Assembly: GCA_030648675.1 (NCBI GenBank)
Contig: JAUSGV010000023.1
Location: 1 to 21,830, forward strand
Direction of reading: 5' to 3'
Source: Dehalococcoidales bacterium
Lineage (GTDB): Bacteria > Chloroflexota > Dehalococcoidia > Dehalococcoidales > UBA2162
DNA: 21,830 nucleotides
Shown: positions 1 through 5,949 of the stretch, piece after piece
Numbering within the stretch: position 1 is the first letter of the stretch
Layout of the letters: each line of letters opens with the position of its first letter
Program-made: the position numbers and the translations under genes
The notes under the pieces: model-generated
The model's database searches: none
What the model saw: the letters and a program-made list of their open reading frames with translations, nothing else
Told to the model about the DNA's origin: nothing

Positions 1-193
1 CGCAAATAGCCTCGCAAACTATTAAAGGTAGCAAAGGCCAGGGCGGATCGTGACCTTTGTTATCTGAGATTCCTTGCGAAGCGTTGGTTACGGCTTCTTT
101 TATCTCAACAAGAAAGCCGCCTGTACCGCTTAAAGAGGCCAGAACACTTTCAATTTCTTCTGTAAGCAGCTCGGCCTGTCCTTCTTGCTGCAT
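1..193 (-). CDS. Truncated ORF running off the left edge, function unknown
   Basis: An open frame starts at an ATG at 193 and stays open for 64 codons to the window edge, so only its N-terminus is visible. It begins MQQEGQAELLTEEIESVLAS and continues as an acidic amphipathic stretch. Its last visible part is hydrophobic and Pro-rich (PPWPLLPLIVCEAIC). I do not recognise the family. It lies just downstream of the 72-residue small gene on the same strand. The ten codons between that gene's TAG stop and this ATG are also open and in the same frame. No clear Shine-Dalgarno precedes the ATG, so translation may be coupled to the upstream gene, or the true start may differ. The plus-strand frame at 57-302 overlaps it and looks like its antisense shadow. 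Confidence 0.5.
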   Translation of the reverse strand, partial: MQQEGQAELLTEEIESVLASLSGTGGFLVEIKEAVTNASQGISDNKGHDPPWPLLPLIVCEAIC

Positions 194-223
194 AAATAGA
201 CCGACTACCGGATTAAACTTAAA

Positions 224-442
224 CTACACCCAAAAAGAAAGCGGTCCCACAACCTCGCTAAGCTGCATCGAATTCCCCGCTACTAATCCGAGCCTGGCAT
301 GAGTTGCGAATACTGCTTTCTTCTCTGTCTCGGTCAGCTCGAATTGGGAAATAATACTGTTCGGGTTGGAAACGAATTGTGACTTGGTTTCCTCGCTGCT
401 GAAGATTTTCCTCACCAGTTCCTGCAAGCCTGCTGATTTCAT
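224..442 (-). CDS. 72-aa small protein, NHLP/Os1348-type RiPP precursor-like
   Basis: This small protein begins MKSAGLQELVRKIFSSEETK. It contains a short helical region with an NPNSIISQFELTETEKKAVF segment at about residues 26-45. That layout (one or two helices, then D/N-P-x6-F-x-LT-x2-E) is what I know from Os1348/Franean1-type NHLP-clan small proteins, which act as RiPP precursors or leader-like proteins. The C-terminal third (residues 52-72) is non-polar and contains LVAGNS and VVGPLSFWV, which could be a core, but it lacks the Cys/Ser/Thr-rich pattern of most modified peptides. A strong Shine-Dalgarno (GGGAGG) lies about 9 bases before the ATG, which supports the start. It lies between the HTH-response regulator upstream and a truncated ORF downstream. 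No modification enzyme is visible, so the RiPP role is only a family resemblance. Confidence 0.6.
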   Translation of the reverse strand: MKSAGLQELVRKIFSSEETKSQFVSNPNSIISQFELTETEKKAVFATHARLGLVAGNSMQLSEVVGPLSFWV

Positions 443-522
443 CGTGATTTCCTCCCTTTTCGTTTATATTCATCCGGTGACAATCACTGAGTTGTTACCG
501 TCCGGATGTACCGCAAATGCGG

Positions 523-1089
523 CTATCTAGCCGCCGAACCTGCCCGCATATAGCTATTGACCGCCGTTAAAATATCGGATTCCTTAAAAGGCTTCCTCAT
601 TACGCCGAAGGGACCGTGGGCGAGGGCCTTCATCATTAAATCGCTATCGGGGAACCCGGTAATTATTGTTACCGGCAAGTCATGCTTAGCCTGCCTTATT
701 TGTTTGAAAAGCTCGGCGCCATCCATTCCAGGCATTTTCAAATCGAGAAAAACCATCGCAAAGTCCCGCGATTTCACCAGTTCCAAACCTTTAAAAGGAT
801 CGTTGGCCGTAGTTACCCCGTAACCGCTCGACTTAAGAACGTCTTCAAATAAAGTACCAACCAACTCGTCATCATCGATGATCAATATGTCCGCTTTCTC
901 GCTTTTAGTATTTTTGATTGCTTTCCGGCTTAACCAGTCATCGATCTCCGTCGCCTTGAACCGCCAGAGGTGCCCGATCTTACTCGCCGGTATGTCGCCG
1001 CCGCTTAACAGCCGGTAAATCGTTTTCTCGTTGACCCGAAGATAGCCGGCAACTTCTTCCAGGGTCATCAATTCTGGCGCAACTCTCAT
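523..1089 (-). CDS. Orphan response regulator with excisionase-type HTH and C-terminal REC domain
   Basis: Residues 7-55 form a MerR/Xis-type helix-turn-helix of the HTH_17 excisionase family (LMTLEEVAGYLRVNEKTIYR, then the DIPASKIGHLWRF wing). Residues 67-182 are a receiver domain. It has the acidic pocket at D72-D74, the phosphoacceptor D116 in VFLDLKMPGMDG, T144 in TIITGF and K166 in RKPF. All the residues needed for phosphorylation are therefore present. The order HTH then REC is the reverse of the usual REC-output layout. No histidine kinase is adjacent, so it is an orphan regulator in this window. It is probably a DNA-binding transcription factor acting on its own divergent intergenic region or on the small genes downstream on the same strand. 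The Shine-Dalgarno before the ATG is weak. Confidence 0.85.
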   Translation of the reverse strand: MRVAPELMTLEEVAGYLRVNEKTIYRLLSGGDIPASKIGHLWRFKATEIDDWLSRKAIKNTKSEKADILIIDDDELVGTLFEDVLKSSGYGVTTANDPFKGLELVKSRDFAMVFLDLKMPGMDGAELFKQIRQAKHDLPVTIITGFPDSDLMMKALAHGPFGVMRKPFKESDILTAVNSYMRAGSAAR

Positions 1090-1432
1090 AATTTCAACTC
1101 ACTCACTAATTAGAAAAAGGATTTATTGTCCGTTAAAGACTACCATATATCCAAAAAAAATTCAATGTCTTTTTGATGAACCTAAGAATTTGTAATAAAT
1201 ATAGACAAACGGAACTGAGTATGTTGCGTTTAGAAGGTATATAAGCAGGACAGCAATTGTTTGATTATTAACAAAATTGGATCGGTCTTGGTTGAGCGTA
1301 TTGTATATATCACGATATTCAACTTATCGGCAAAATGATATATAAATGTAATTTTTCCCGCTCTCATTTTATGACTTCTACATCTCTAGATTTGTAGAAT
1401 AATCTGGGTGAAAATCGACGGGAGGGTATCCA
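1090..1432. other. AT-rich divergent intergenic region with dyads
   Basis: These 343 bases between the response regulator (minus) and the CBS protein (plus) hold no credible gene. They are AT-rich and contain several inverted repeats. TATATATC (1304-1311) pairs with GATATATA (1337-1344), and between them CGATA (1313-1317) pairs with TATCG (1325-1329). An imperfect dyad lies around CAATTGTTTG at 1253-1278. A better 24-base dyad is listed separately near the CBS gene. The region probably carries promoters in both directions. Confidence 0.5.
1371..1400 (+). promoter_or_regulatory. Candidate promoter with overlapping 24-bp palindromic operator
   Basis: The interrupted palindrome TTCTACA-tc-TCTAGA-tt-TGTAGAA spans 1376-1399, with 10 of 12 base pairs matched. 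Its right arm overlaps a possible -10 box TAGAAT (1395-1400). A -35-like ATGACT at 1371-1376 lies 18 bases upstream of that box. The CBS-domain gene starts at 1433, giving a leader of about 25-30 bases. A dyad placed over the spacer and -10 box is typical of a repressor operator. There is no T-run after it, so it is not a terminator. The protein that binds it is unknown. The response regulator encoded divergently is one candidate. Confidence 0.4.
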
Positions 1433-1894
1433 ATGAAAGTTAAGGAAATTGGGATAAAAGAGGTGCATTACGCAGAGCCATCAACGATCCTGAGCGAAAT
1501 CGCTTCCATAATGAAAAAACACGACGTAGGCATAATTCCTGTGTGTGAAGGGAAGAAGTTGCTAGGCGTTTTGACTGATCGTGACCTCGTAGTTAGATGC
1601 ATGGCTGCCGCTTACGTGAACCCGAAGGCGTGTACGGCTAGAGAAATTATGACTTCTAACCCAATAACGGTCACGCCCGATACTGATCTGGAAGAAGTAG
1701 CGAGAATAATGGGCAGGGAGCAGATTCGCCGATTGCCGGTAGTTGAAACAGGAAATCTCGTGGGTATGATATCGCTGGGAGATATCTCGATAGGACTTTC
1801 TAACAACAGTCTTGTCGCTGAGACACTTAGCAAAATCTCCATGCCAGCCCACGCAAAAGTGAGGGGCATGGCAGCAACATTCAGTCAGAAATAA
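1433..1894 (+). CDS. Two-CBS-domain protein
   Basis: This 153-residue protein consists almost entirely of a CBS pair. CBS1 is at about residues 10-60 (VGIIPVCEG, LLGVLTDRDLV). CBS2 is at about 68-122 (AREIMTSNPITVTPDTDLEE, RLPVVETGNLVGMISLGDIS). CBS pairs usually bind adenosine nucleotides or S-adenosylmethionine and act as energy or ligand sensors. With no catalytic domain attached, this is a stand-alone sensor whose partner is not visible. The start is well supported by GGAGGG at 1421-1426, about six bases before the ATG. The protein ends in a short basic tail. A PRPP synthetase, an enzyme often sensitive to ADP and GDP, lies about 500 bases downstream on the same strand, but the two are separated by degraded sequence, so a shared operon is uncertain. 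Confidence 0.9.
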   Translation: MKVKEIGIKEVHYAEPSTILSEIASIMKKHDVGIIPVCEGKKLLGVLTDRDLVVRCMAAAYVNPKACTAREIMTSNPITVTPDTDLEEVARIMGREQIRRLPVVETGNLVGMISLGDISIGLSNNSLVAETLSKISMPAHAKVRGMAATFSQK

Positions 1895-1905
1895 TGAGAA
1901 TGTGA

Positions 1906-2184
1906 GATGCAGACATCCATTCCCTTGGGGAAAAAAACGTACTGAAGACGCAGTCTCGATTCTGCAGCAAAATGTAAGCGTGGTTGCAGTTTGAAAGGGT
2001 TGAATGCCCACCAGACATTAGGGCAGTAATAAAGGCTGAAAATCGACCAAAGCCGGCCAAAGAAGTAGTGAGAGCTTTGGCTTCAGTTGAGCTTATGACT
2101 GATAGCGTAGATTTGTTACCTGTACAAGATGGTTCGTAAGCGGCCGGACCAGTCAAGAGGGCTAAAGAAATTGGAGCCGACTAG
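1906..2184 (+). pseudogene. Possible decayed coding region (multiple frameshifts)
   Basis: Three open pieces in shifting frames follow the CBS gene. The first starts at the ATG near 1907 (MQTSIPLGKK). It meets an A7 run at 1931-1937, after which the shifted frame reads TEDAVSILQQNVSVVAV. A second frame from about 1984 to the TAA at 2137-2139 reads ...ENRPKPAKEVVRALASVELM then TDSVDLLPVQDGS. After that stop, the same frame continues AAGPVKRAKEIGAD to a TAG at 2182-2184. Joined together they resemble a normal soluble protein sequence of about 90 residues, which I do not recognise. The 51-residue frame from the TTG at 1984 could alternatively be a small gene, but no Shine-Dalgarno precedes it. 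Confidence 0.3.
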
Positions 2185-2186
2185 AA

Positions 2187-2333
2187 ATGACCCAGCAAAC
2201 CAAGAAACTCGATGAAGCGGGGTTGAGCAAGCTACAAACTCTTGAAAGAAAGCTGGCATGTTGTATCGTGGCACTGGAGCCGCAGCTGCAGCCTGCGGCG
2301 CTTTCTGAGACACAGCTTGAAGAGCTTCAGTAG
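2187..2333 (+). CDS. 48-aa small protein, function unknown
   Basis: An ATG at 2187 opens 48 codons that end in TAG. The protein begins MTQQTKKLDEAGLSKLQTLE, has a CC pair in the middle (LACCIVALEP) and ends LSETQLEELQ. The composition (heptad-like Leu/Glu helices either side of a short hydrophobic beta-like LACCIVAL segment) looks like a genuine small protein. A GGAG lies about 11 bases upstream of the start. It sits 65 bases before prs on the same strand and could be cotranscribed with it. I do not recognise the family and assign no function. Confidence 0.45.
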   Translation: MTQQTKKLDEAGLSKLQTLERKLACCIVALEPQLQPAALSETQLEELQ

Positions 2334-2398
2334 AAATTGTTAATACCGCGATAGCCCGACGGGGTCGGCGGGTACTACTGAATTCGCGTTGAACTGAA

Positions 2399-3310
2399 AT
2401 GGAAATGACCATTCTCACGGGTAGGGCAAACCCCGGCTTGGCGAATCTGGTGGCCCAAAGGTTGGGGGTGCCTTTGGGTAATCTGCAAATCGATGATTTC
2501 CCGGATGGGGAATTACATATCGAATTAAAGGAAACGGTTCAAGGGCATGATGTCTACATTATTCAGCCTACCTCCCCTCCGGTCGCCAAAAGCTTACTTG
2601 AACTCCTCCTTGTGTCTGATGCCTGCCATCGTGGGGGGGCCTTGCAGGTAACTGCGGTGACTCCGTATTTTGGGTATGCTCGCCAGGATCGTAGGGTTAG
2701 GCGTGAGCCCATCAGTGCCAGGCTGGTCGCGGACTTGTTTAGCACAGCACACCTGCGGCGCGTGCTGATTGTGGATCTACATAATCCGTTGGTTGAGGGA
2801 TTTTTCACCTCCACTCTCGAACATCTTAGCGCCATCCCAGTTCTTGCTGATACTGTGCGCGCCTCTGGTTCTTCTGTCGTTGTTTCACCTGACTTAGGCG
2901 GGGTGAATCTTGCTGGACGGTATGCAACTGCCCTCGGCCTGCCTTTGGCCATTATACACAAAGAGCGGATCTCCGGTGAAGAAGTCATCGTGCACGCTAT
3001 TACAGGTAACGTTAAGGGAAAGTTTCCACTAATAGTGGATGACATGATTAGTACCGGTGGTACTATAGAAGCTGCCGCCAATGCCCTTTTGGCGGCAGGC
3101 TGCGAACCGAGCATTTCTATAGCGGCTACCCATGGGCTACTGGCTGGTCCGGCGGTGTCCAAACTGGAACGGATACCAATACGGCAGTTTTGTTTAACCA
3201 ACAGTGTGGTGACGCCTTCGGCCGGGACATTGCCAATCGAAGTGGTCGATTTGAGTTTTTTGCTGGCAGAAGCCATTCGGCGTATTTACAGAGGTGGAAC
3301 AATTATTTAA
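2399..3310 (+). CDS. prs: Ribose-phosphate pyrophosphokinase (PRPP synthetase)
   Basis: It makes phosphoribosyl pyrophosphate from ribose 5-phosphate and ATP in the cytoplasm, feeding purine, pyrimidine, NAD, His and Trp synthesis. At 303 residues it is slightly shorter than the usual 310-320. The family motifs are in order: DDFPDGE (32-38), YFGYARQDRRVRREPIS (90-106), the DLH metal/ATP site (126-128), PDLGG (164-168), a catalytic-loop K188 and R190 (HKERIS), and the PRPP-binding loop VDDMISTGGT (213-222). Two places depart from the common form. DLHNPLVEGFF replaces the usual DLHAxQIQGFF, and the PRPP loop has STGG where DTAG is typical. It may therefore be a paralogue rather than the housekeeping copy. 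No good Shine-Dalgarno precedes ATG 2399. A second in-frame ATG is at 2405. It leads the phosphoribosyltransferase cassette. Confidence 0.93.
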   Translation: MEMTILTGRANPGLANLVAQRLGVPLGNLQIDDFPDGELHIELKETVQGHDVYIIQPTSPPVAKSLLELLLVSDACHRGGALQVTAVTPYFGYARQDRRVRREPISARLVADLFSTAHLRRVLIVDLHNPLVEGFFTSTLEHLSAIPVLADTVRASGSSVVVSPDLGGVNLAGRYATALGLPLAIIHKERISGEEVIVHAITGNVKGKFPLIVDDMISTGGTIEAAANALLAAGCEPSISIAATHGLLAGPAVSKLERIPIRQFCLTNSVVTPSAGTLPIEVVDLSFLLAEAIRRIYRGGTII

Positions 3311-3323
3311 CGCGAGGATGTAA

Positions 3324-4007
3324 ATGGGCGAGATACGAATAATTTCAACCAGCAGCACAGGTTTTGAGAACCGTGAGGAAGCGGGAAGACTTTTAGCCGC
3401 TGAATTGAGTGAATACCACAATCAAAACGCTGTGGTATTAGGCATACCTCGCGGTGGCATAGTCCCAGCCCGCGAGATAGCCAGAGCGCTCGATGCGGAA
3501 TTGGACATTGTGCTGGCCCGTAAGCTACGGATGCTTGGGTTTGAGGAACTGGCGATAGGTTCCGTAGCTGAGGACGGTAAGCTTTTCCTCAACCATGAGG
3601 TTGTAGGACAATTTGGCGTGGTAGAAGCTTATATACAGCAGGAGAAGGCACATCAACTTGCTGAGATAAAACGCCGCACCGAACTCTTTCGCCGGGTTCG
3701 ACCCAAGGTACCACTGAAAGGAAGAATAGTCATAGTCACTGATGATGGCGTGGCCACGGGAGCCACCGCCCAGGCCGCGCTTTGGTCGGTCCGATTGGAA
3801 CATCCGAAGAAGCTGGTAGTTGCCATGCCAGTAGGGCCCGAGGACACAATCAGAAGACTGGCCGAAGATGTAGATGAAATGCTTTGCTTAAGAGTGCCGC
3901 CACTATTTTCCGCGGTAGGTCAGTTCTACGAACAATTCAATCCCGTTGAGGATGAAGATGTGCTGAGAATTTTAGGTGAAGTTGGGAAAGGAAGTGTCTT
4001 GAAATGA
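3324..4007 (+). CDS. Type I phosphoribosyltransferase family protein
   Basis: This protein of 227 residues carries the PRPP signature VTDDGVATGAT (138-148), a PRGG loop (42-45) and the family end motif FYEQFNPVEDEDV (201-213). It belongs to the uncharacterised PRTase group that includes the N-terminal part of mycobacterial Rv0571c-type proteins, whose substrate is not known to me. In several bacteria this domain is fused to a dienelactone-hydrolase-like domain. Here the hydrolase is a separate gene two positions downstream. The enzyme starts 13 bases after prs, with GAGG just ahead of the ATG, and overlaps the next gene by four bases (ATGA). It would thus be made next to the enzyme that produces its co-substrate PRPP. 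Transfer of phosphoribose to or from a base is inferred from the fold; the acceptor is unknown. Confidence 0.88.
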   Translation: MGEIRIISTSSTGFENREEAGRLLAAELSEYHNQNAVVLGIPRGGIVPAREIARALDAELDIVLARKLRMLGFEELAIGSVAEDGKLFLNHEVVGQFGVVEAYIQQEKAHQLAEIKRRTELFRRVRPKVPLKGRIVIVTDDGVATGATAQAALWSVRLEHPKKLVVAMPVGPEDTIRRLAEDVDEMLCLRVPPLFSAVGQFYEQFNPVEDEDVLRILGEVGKGSVLK

Positions 4008-4408
4008 AGGCTGGGATACTGAAAAAGGCGACGCAACTCGCAAACAAGGTGGGCTATGTCTTCGTTGCCACCGCAGACGCGAATAAACGGCCTCACGTGG
4101 CGGTGGCACGAACTATTAAGCTTAAAGAAGACGGGCGAATAGCCGTTCAGGAGTGGTTCTGCCCGGGTACGATGTCTAATCTAGAAACAAATTCAAACGT
4201 TTCTGTCATTGTGTGGGACAAAGATACCGATGTGGGTTATCAGATGATAGGAAAGATGGAAAATATAATAGATATGCATATGACCAATGGATATATTCCC
4301 AAAATAGAGAATAAACAGCCTCTACCTGACGTAGAAAGACAAATATTAATTCGTTTAAATAGGGTGGTTGATTTTAAGCGCGCCCCGCACAGTGATATCG
4401 AAGAATAA
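4004..4408 (+). CDS. Pyridoxamine 5'-phosphate oxidase-like (split beta-barrel) protein
   Basis: This 134-residue protein has the split-barrel flavin-binding pattern. It starts with a helix (KAGILKKATQLANKVGYVFV), followed by ATADANKRPHVAVARTIKL, an EWFCP segment and a strand SNVSVIVWDKDT. Members bind FMN, F420 or haem and reduce diverse small molecules. True PNPOx activity is not implied at this size. The start overlaps the stop of the phosphoribosyltransferase (ATGA), a clear sign of translational coupling. The C-terminal quarter (residues about 100-134) is unusual for the short members and ends in an acidic tail. The coupling suggests it acts with the phosphoribosyltransferase and the hydrolase, perhaps on the same substrate, but the chemistry cannot be read from the sequence. 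Confidence 0.78.
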   Translation: MKAGILKKATQLANKVGYVFVATADANKRPHVAVARTIKLKEDGRIAVQEWFCPGTMSNLETNSNVSVIVWDKDTDVGYQMIGKMENIIDMHMTNGYIPKIENKQPLPDVERQILIRLNRVVDFKRAPHSDIEE

Positions 4409-4428
4409 AACTGTCAGGAAGATATGAA

Positions 4429-5112
4429 ATGGAACAGAAGGTTTCAATGGAAAAGGGTTACTTACGGATACCAGCAGGGCGAGTTGTCCTTGAAGGTAAT
4501 CTGCTGATACCGGAGCAGGCGAAGGGTCTGGTAGTCTTTGCTCACGGTAGCGGTAGCAGCCGGCATAGTTCCAGAAACCAGTATGTTGCCCGGGTATTGC
4601 GTGATTCAGGATTAGCAACACTGCTCTTCGACCTTCTGACAATGGATGAGGAAGCGGAAGACCTAATCACGGGAAGACTGAGGTTCGATATAGGCTTGCT
4701 TGCCCAGCGGTTGGTTGGTGCCACCGACTGGCTGCAATCAAACCAGGCGACTAGTCATCTCAGATTGGGCTACTTCGGTGCCAGTACCGGAGCAGCCGCA
4801 GCCCTGGTAGCTGCTGCGGAAAGGGATATTGTCGGTGCCGTTGTTTCCCGTGGAGGCCGCCCCGACCTTGCCGAGTCATTTCTCGATAGGGTGAAAACAC
4901 CTACCCTACTCATCGTTGGTGGACAGGATTTTACTGTTATCGATATGAACAGGAAGGCTCTGGCTAAACTTCGGGTAGAGAAGAAGCTGGTAATTGTCCC
5001 CGGCGCAACCCACTTGTTCGAGGAACCGGGAACTCTGGAACAGGTCGCAAAATTGGCTTGTGACTGGTTTGTTAAACATCTCGAGCCAAAAGGCTTGGCC
5101 ACAGTGAATTAG
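4429..5112 (+). CDS. Alpha/beta hydrolase, dienelactone-hydrolase-like
   Basis: This 227-residue protein shows a complete catalytic triad: nucleophile S119 in the elbow GYFGASTGAAAA, D167 in LIVGGQDFTV, and H195 in PGATHLFEEP. The oxyanion region VFAHGSGSSRHSSRN lies at residues 36-50. No signal peptide is present, so it is cytoplasmic. It matches the dienelactone-hydrolase-like half of proteins that are fused to the phosphoribosyltransferase domain elsewhere. Finding it separated by one gene from a stand-alone copy of that domain supports a shared pathway. A Shine-Dalgarno-like AGGAAG precedes the ATG, and the gap to the previous gene is 20 bases. The substrate, an ester, thioester or lactone, is unknown. 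Confidence 0.87.
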   Translation: MEQKVSMEKGYLRIPAGRVVLEGNLLIPEQAKGLVVFAHGSGSSRHSSRNQYVARVLRDSGLATLLFDLLTMDEEAEDLITGRLRFDIGLLAQRLVGATDWLQSNQATSHLRLGYFGASTGAAAALVAAAERDIVGAVVSRGGRPDLAESFLDRVKTPTLLIVGGQDFTVIDMNRKALAKLRVEKKLVIVPGATHLFEEPGTLEQVAKLACDWFVKHLEPKGLATVN

Positions 5113-5166
5113 ATGAAGCCAATTGGGCATACTTATGATATCAAGGTTACTGTCTATAACAACTAG
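5113..5166 (+). pseudogene. 17-codon remnant resembling the start of a TIGR04076-type protein
   Basis: Directly after the hydrolase stop codon an ATG opens 17 codons, MKPIGHTYDIKVTVYNN, then TAG. The YDIKVTV pattern resembles the first beta strand of TIGR04076-family proteins as I recall them. The rest of such a protein is absent, and the next gene starts 31 bases later. It may be the residue of a deletion, or simply chance. There is no Shine-Dalgarno. Confidence 0.2.
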
Positions 5167-5197
5167 GTGATGCGATTACTCTAAAAGGAGGCAGCAA

Positions 5198-5497
5198 ATG
5201 GTTATTGCAGAGGTCTCGGTGATACCGATGGGAACAAACACTGCGTCAGCCAGCCAATACGTGGCCAGGGCTGTCAGAGTGCTGAGACAACAAAAGATTG
5301 TGAAGTACCAATTGACTGCAATGGGAACTCAATTGGAGGGTAAGTTGGATGAGGTATTCGAAGCCGCCAAAAAGATGCATGAAAGCGTCTTTGGTGAAGA
5401 TGTAAACAGGGTAATCACGAATATAACCATTGATGACCGCCGTGACAAAGAGCTTACCATGGAATACAAGGTCCAGTCAGTGATGAGCAAAATCTGA
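5198..5497 (+). CDS. MTH1187-family thiamine-binding protein (DUF77)
   Basis: This 99-residue protein begins VIAEVSVIPMGTNTASASQY and has the conserved KYQLTAMGTQLEG and VNRVITNITIDDRRDK blocks of the MTH1187/YkoF-like family (DUF77). These are small ferredoxin-like-fold proteins that form tetramers; some members bind thiamine or another small ligand. Length matches the family. The start is fixed by a strong AAAGGAGG seven bases before the ATG. It lies 85 bases downstream of the hydrolase and may share its transcript. A role as a cytoplasmic thiamine-related carrier or sensor is taken from the family and not shown here. Confidence 0.85.
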   Translation: MVIAEVSVIPMGTNTASASQYVARAVRVLRQQKIVKYQLTAMGTQLEGKLDEVFEAAKKMHESVFGEDVNRVITNITIDDRRDKELTMEYKVQSVMSKI

Positions 5498-5527
5498 AGA
5501 TCCCAGGGAGATGAAGTAGGTGTCCTC

Positions 5528-5808
5528 ATGCCAGTGAATCAACTGAAGGAATTTCTCGACAAGAAAGGCATAAAGTATGTCACAATCACGCATTCTACCG
5601 CTTACACCGCACCGGAAATTGCCGTCTCGGCCCACGTTAAGGGGAAAGAACTGGCCAAGATCGTAATCGTAAAAACCGATGGCAAGATGGTCATGGCGGT
5701 ACTACCGGCTTCCTACAAGTTGGACCGGGCACTTTTGCGAAAAGCTGCAAGCTAAAATACGCAGATTACGCAAGATTGGTGAAACCGAAAGTATTGAAGA
5801 TTGCATTT
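5528..5808 (+). pseudogene. YbaK/ProX-type aminoacyl-tRNA deacylase with internal deletion
   Basis: The open frame 5528-5755 encodes 75 residues that match the N-terminal half of YbaK/EbsC-type deacylases (MPVNQLKEFLDKKGIKYVTI, then YTAPEIAVSAHVKGKELAK and VMAVLPASYKLD). These normally have about 155 residues. The frame then stops, but two bases later a shifted frame, 5758-5808, reads YADYARLVKPKVLKIAF. That closely resembles the family's C-terminal end (a ..F.RLVKPKV... tail). About 60 codons between the two parts are missing, including the region expected to hold the central G and catalytic-pocket residues. This is best read as an internal deletion plus frameshift leaving a non-functional gene. 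A truncated 75-residue product could still be made: GGGAG lies upstream of the ATG. The intact family hydrolyses mischarged tRNA. Confidence 0.7.
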
Positions 5809-5810
5809 AG

Positions 5811-5826
5811 GCCCGCGAGCGCGGGT
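5811..5826 (+). terminator. Small GC-rich hairpin, possible weak terminator
   Basis: CCCGC (5812-5816) pairs with GCGGG (5821-5825) around a GAGC loop. A G-T wobble can extend the stem by one pair. Only TTT follows a few bases later, so this is at best a weak intrinsic terminator or pause site between the deacylase remnant and rtcA. Confidence 0.25.
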
Positions 5827-5949
5827 ACGGTTTGTCCTCGCTCCGGAATTTGATTTCTACGCAGGAGTGACAGAGATGGTTTATCGCCTGGGCCTCTAAA
5901 GCAGGGACTTGTCTTAAGTCCAAGGTTTCAGGCCTGCCATCTTATAGGC

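Noticed and set aside
2563..3276. Minus-strand open frame of 237 codons
   Set aside because: Antisense to prs, which has all its family motifs on the plus strand; the product is Ser/Thr/Arg-rich and unlike any family I know.
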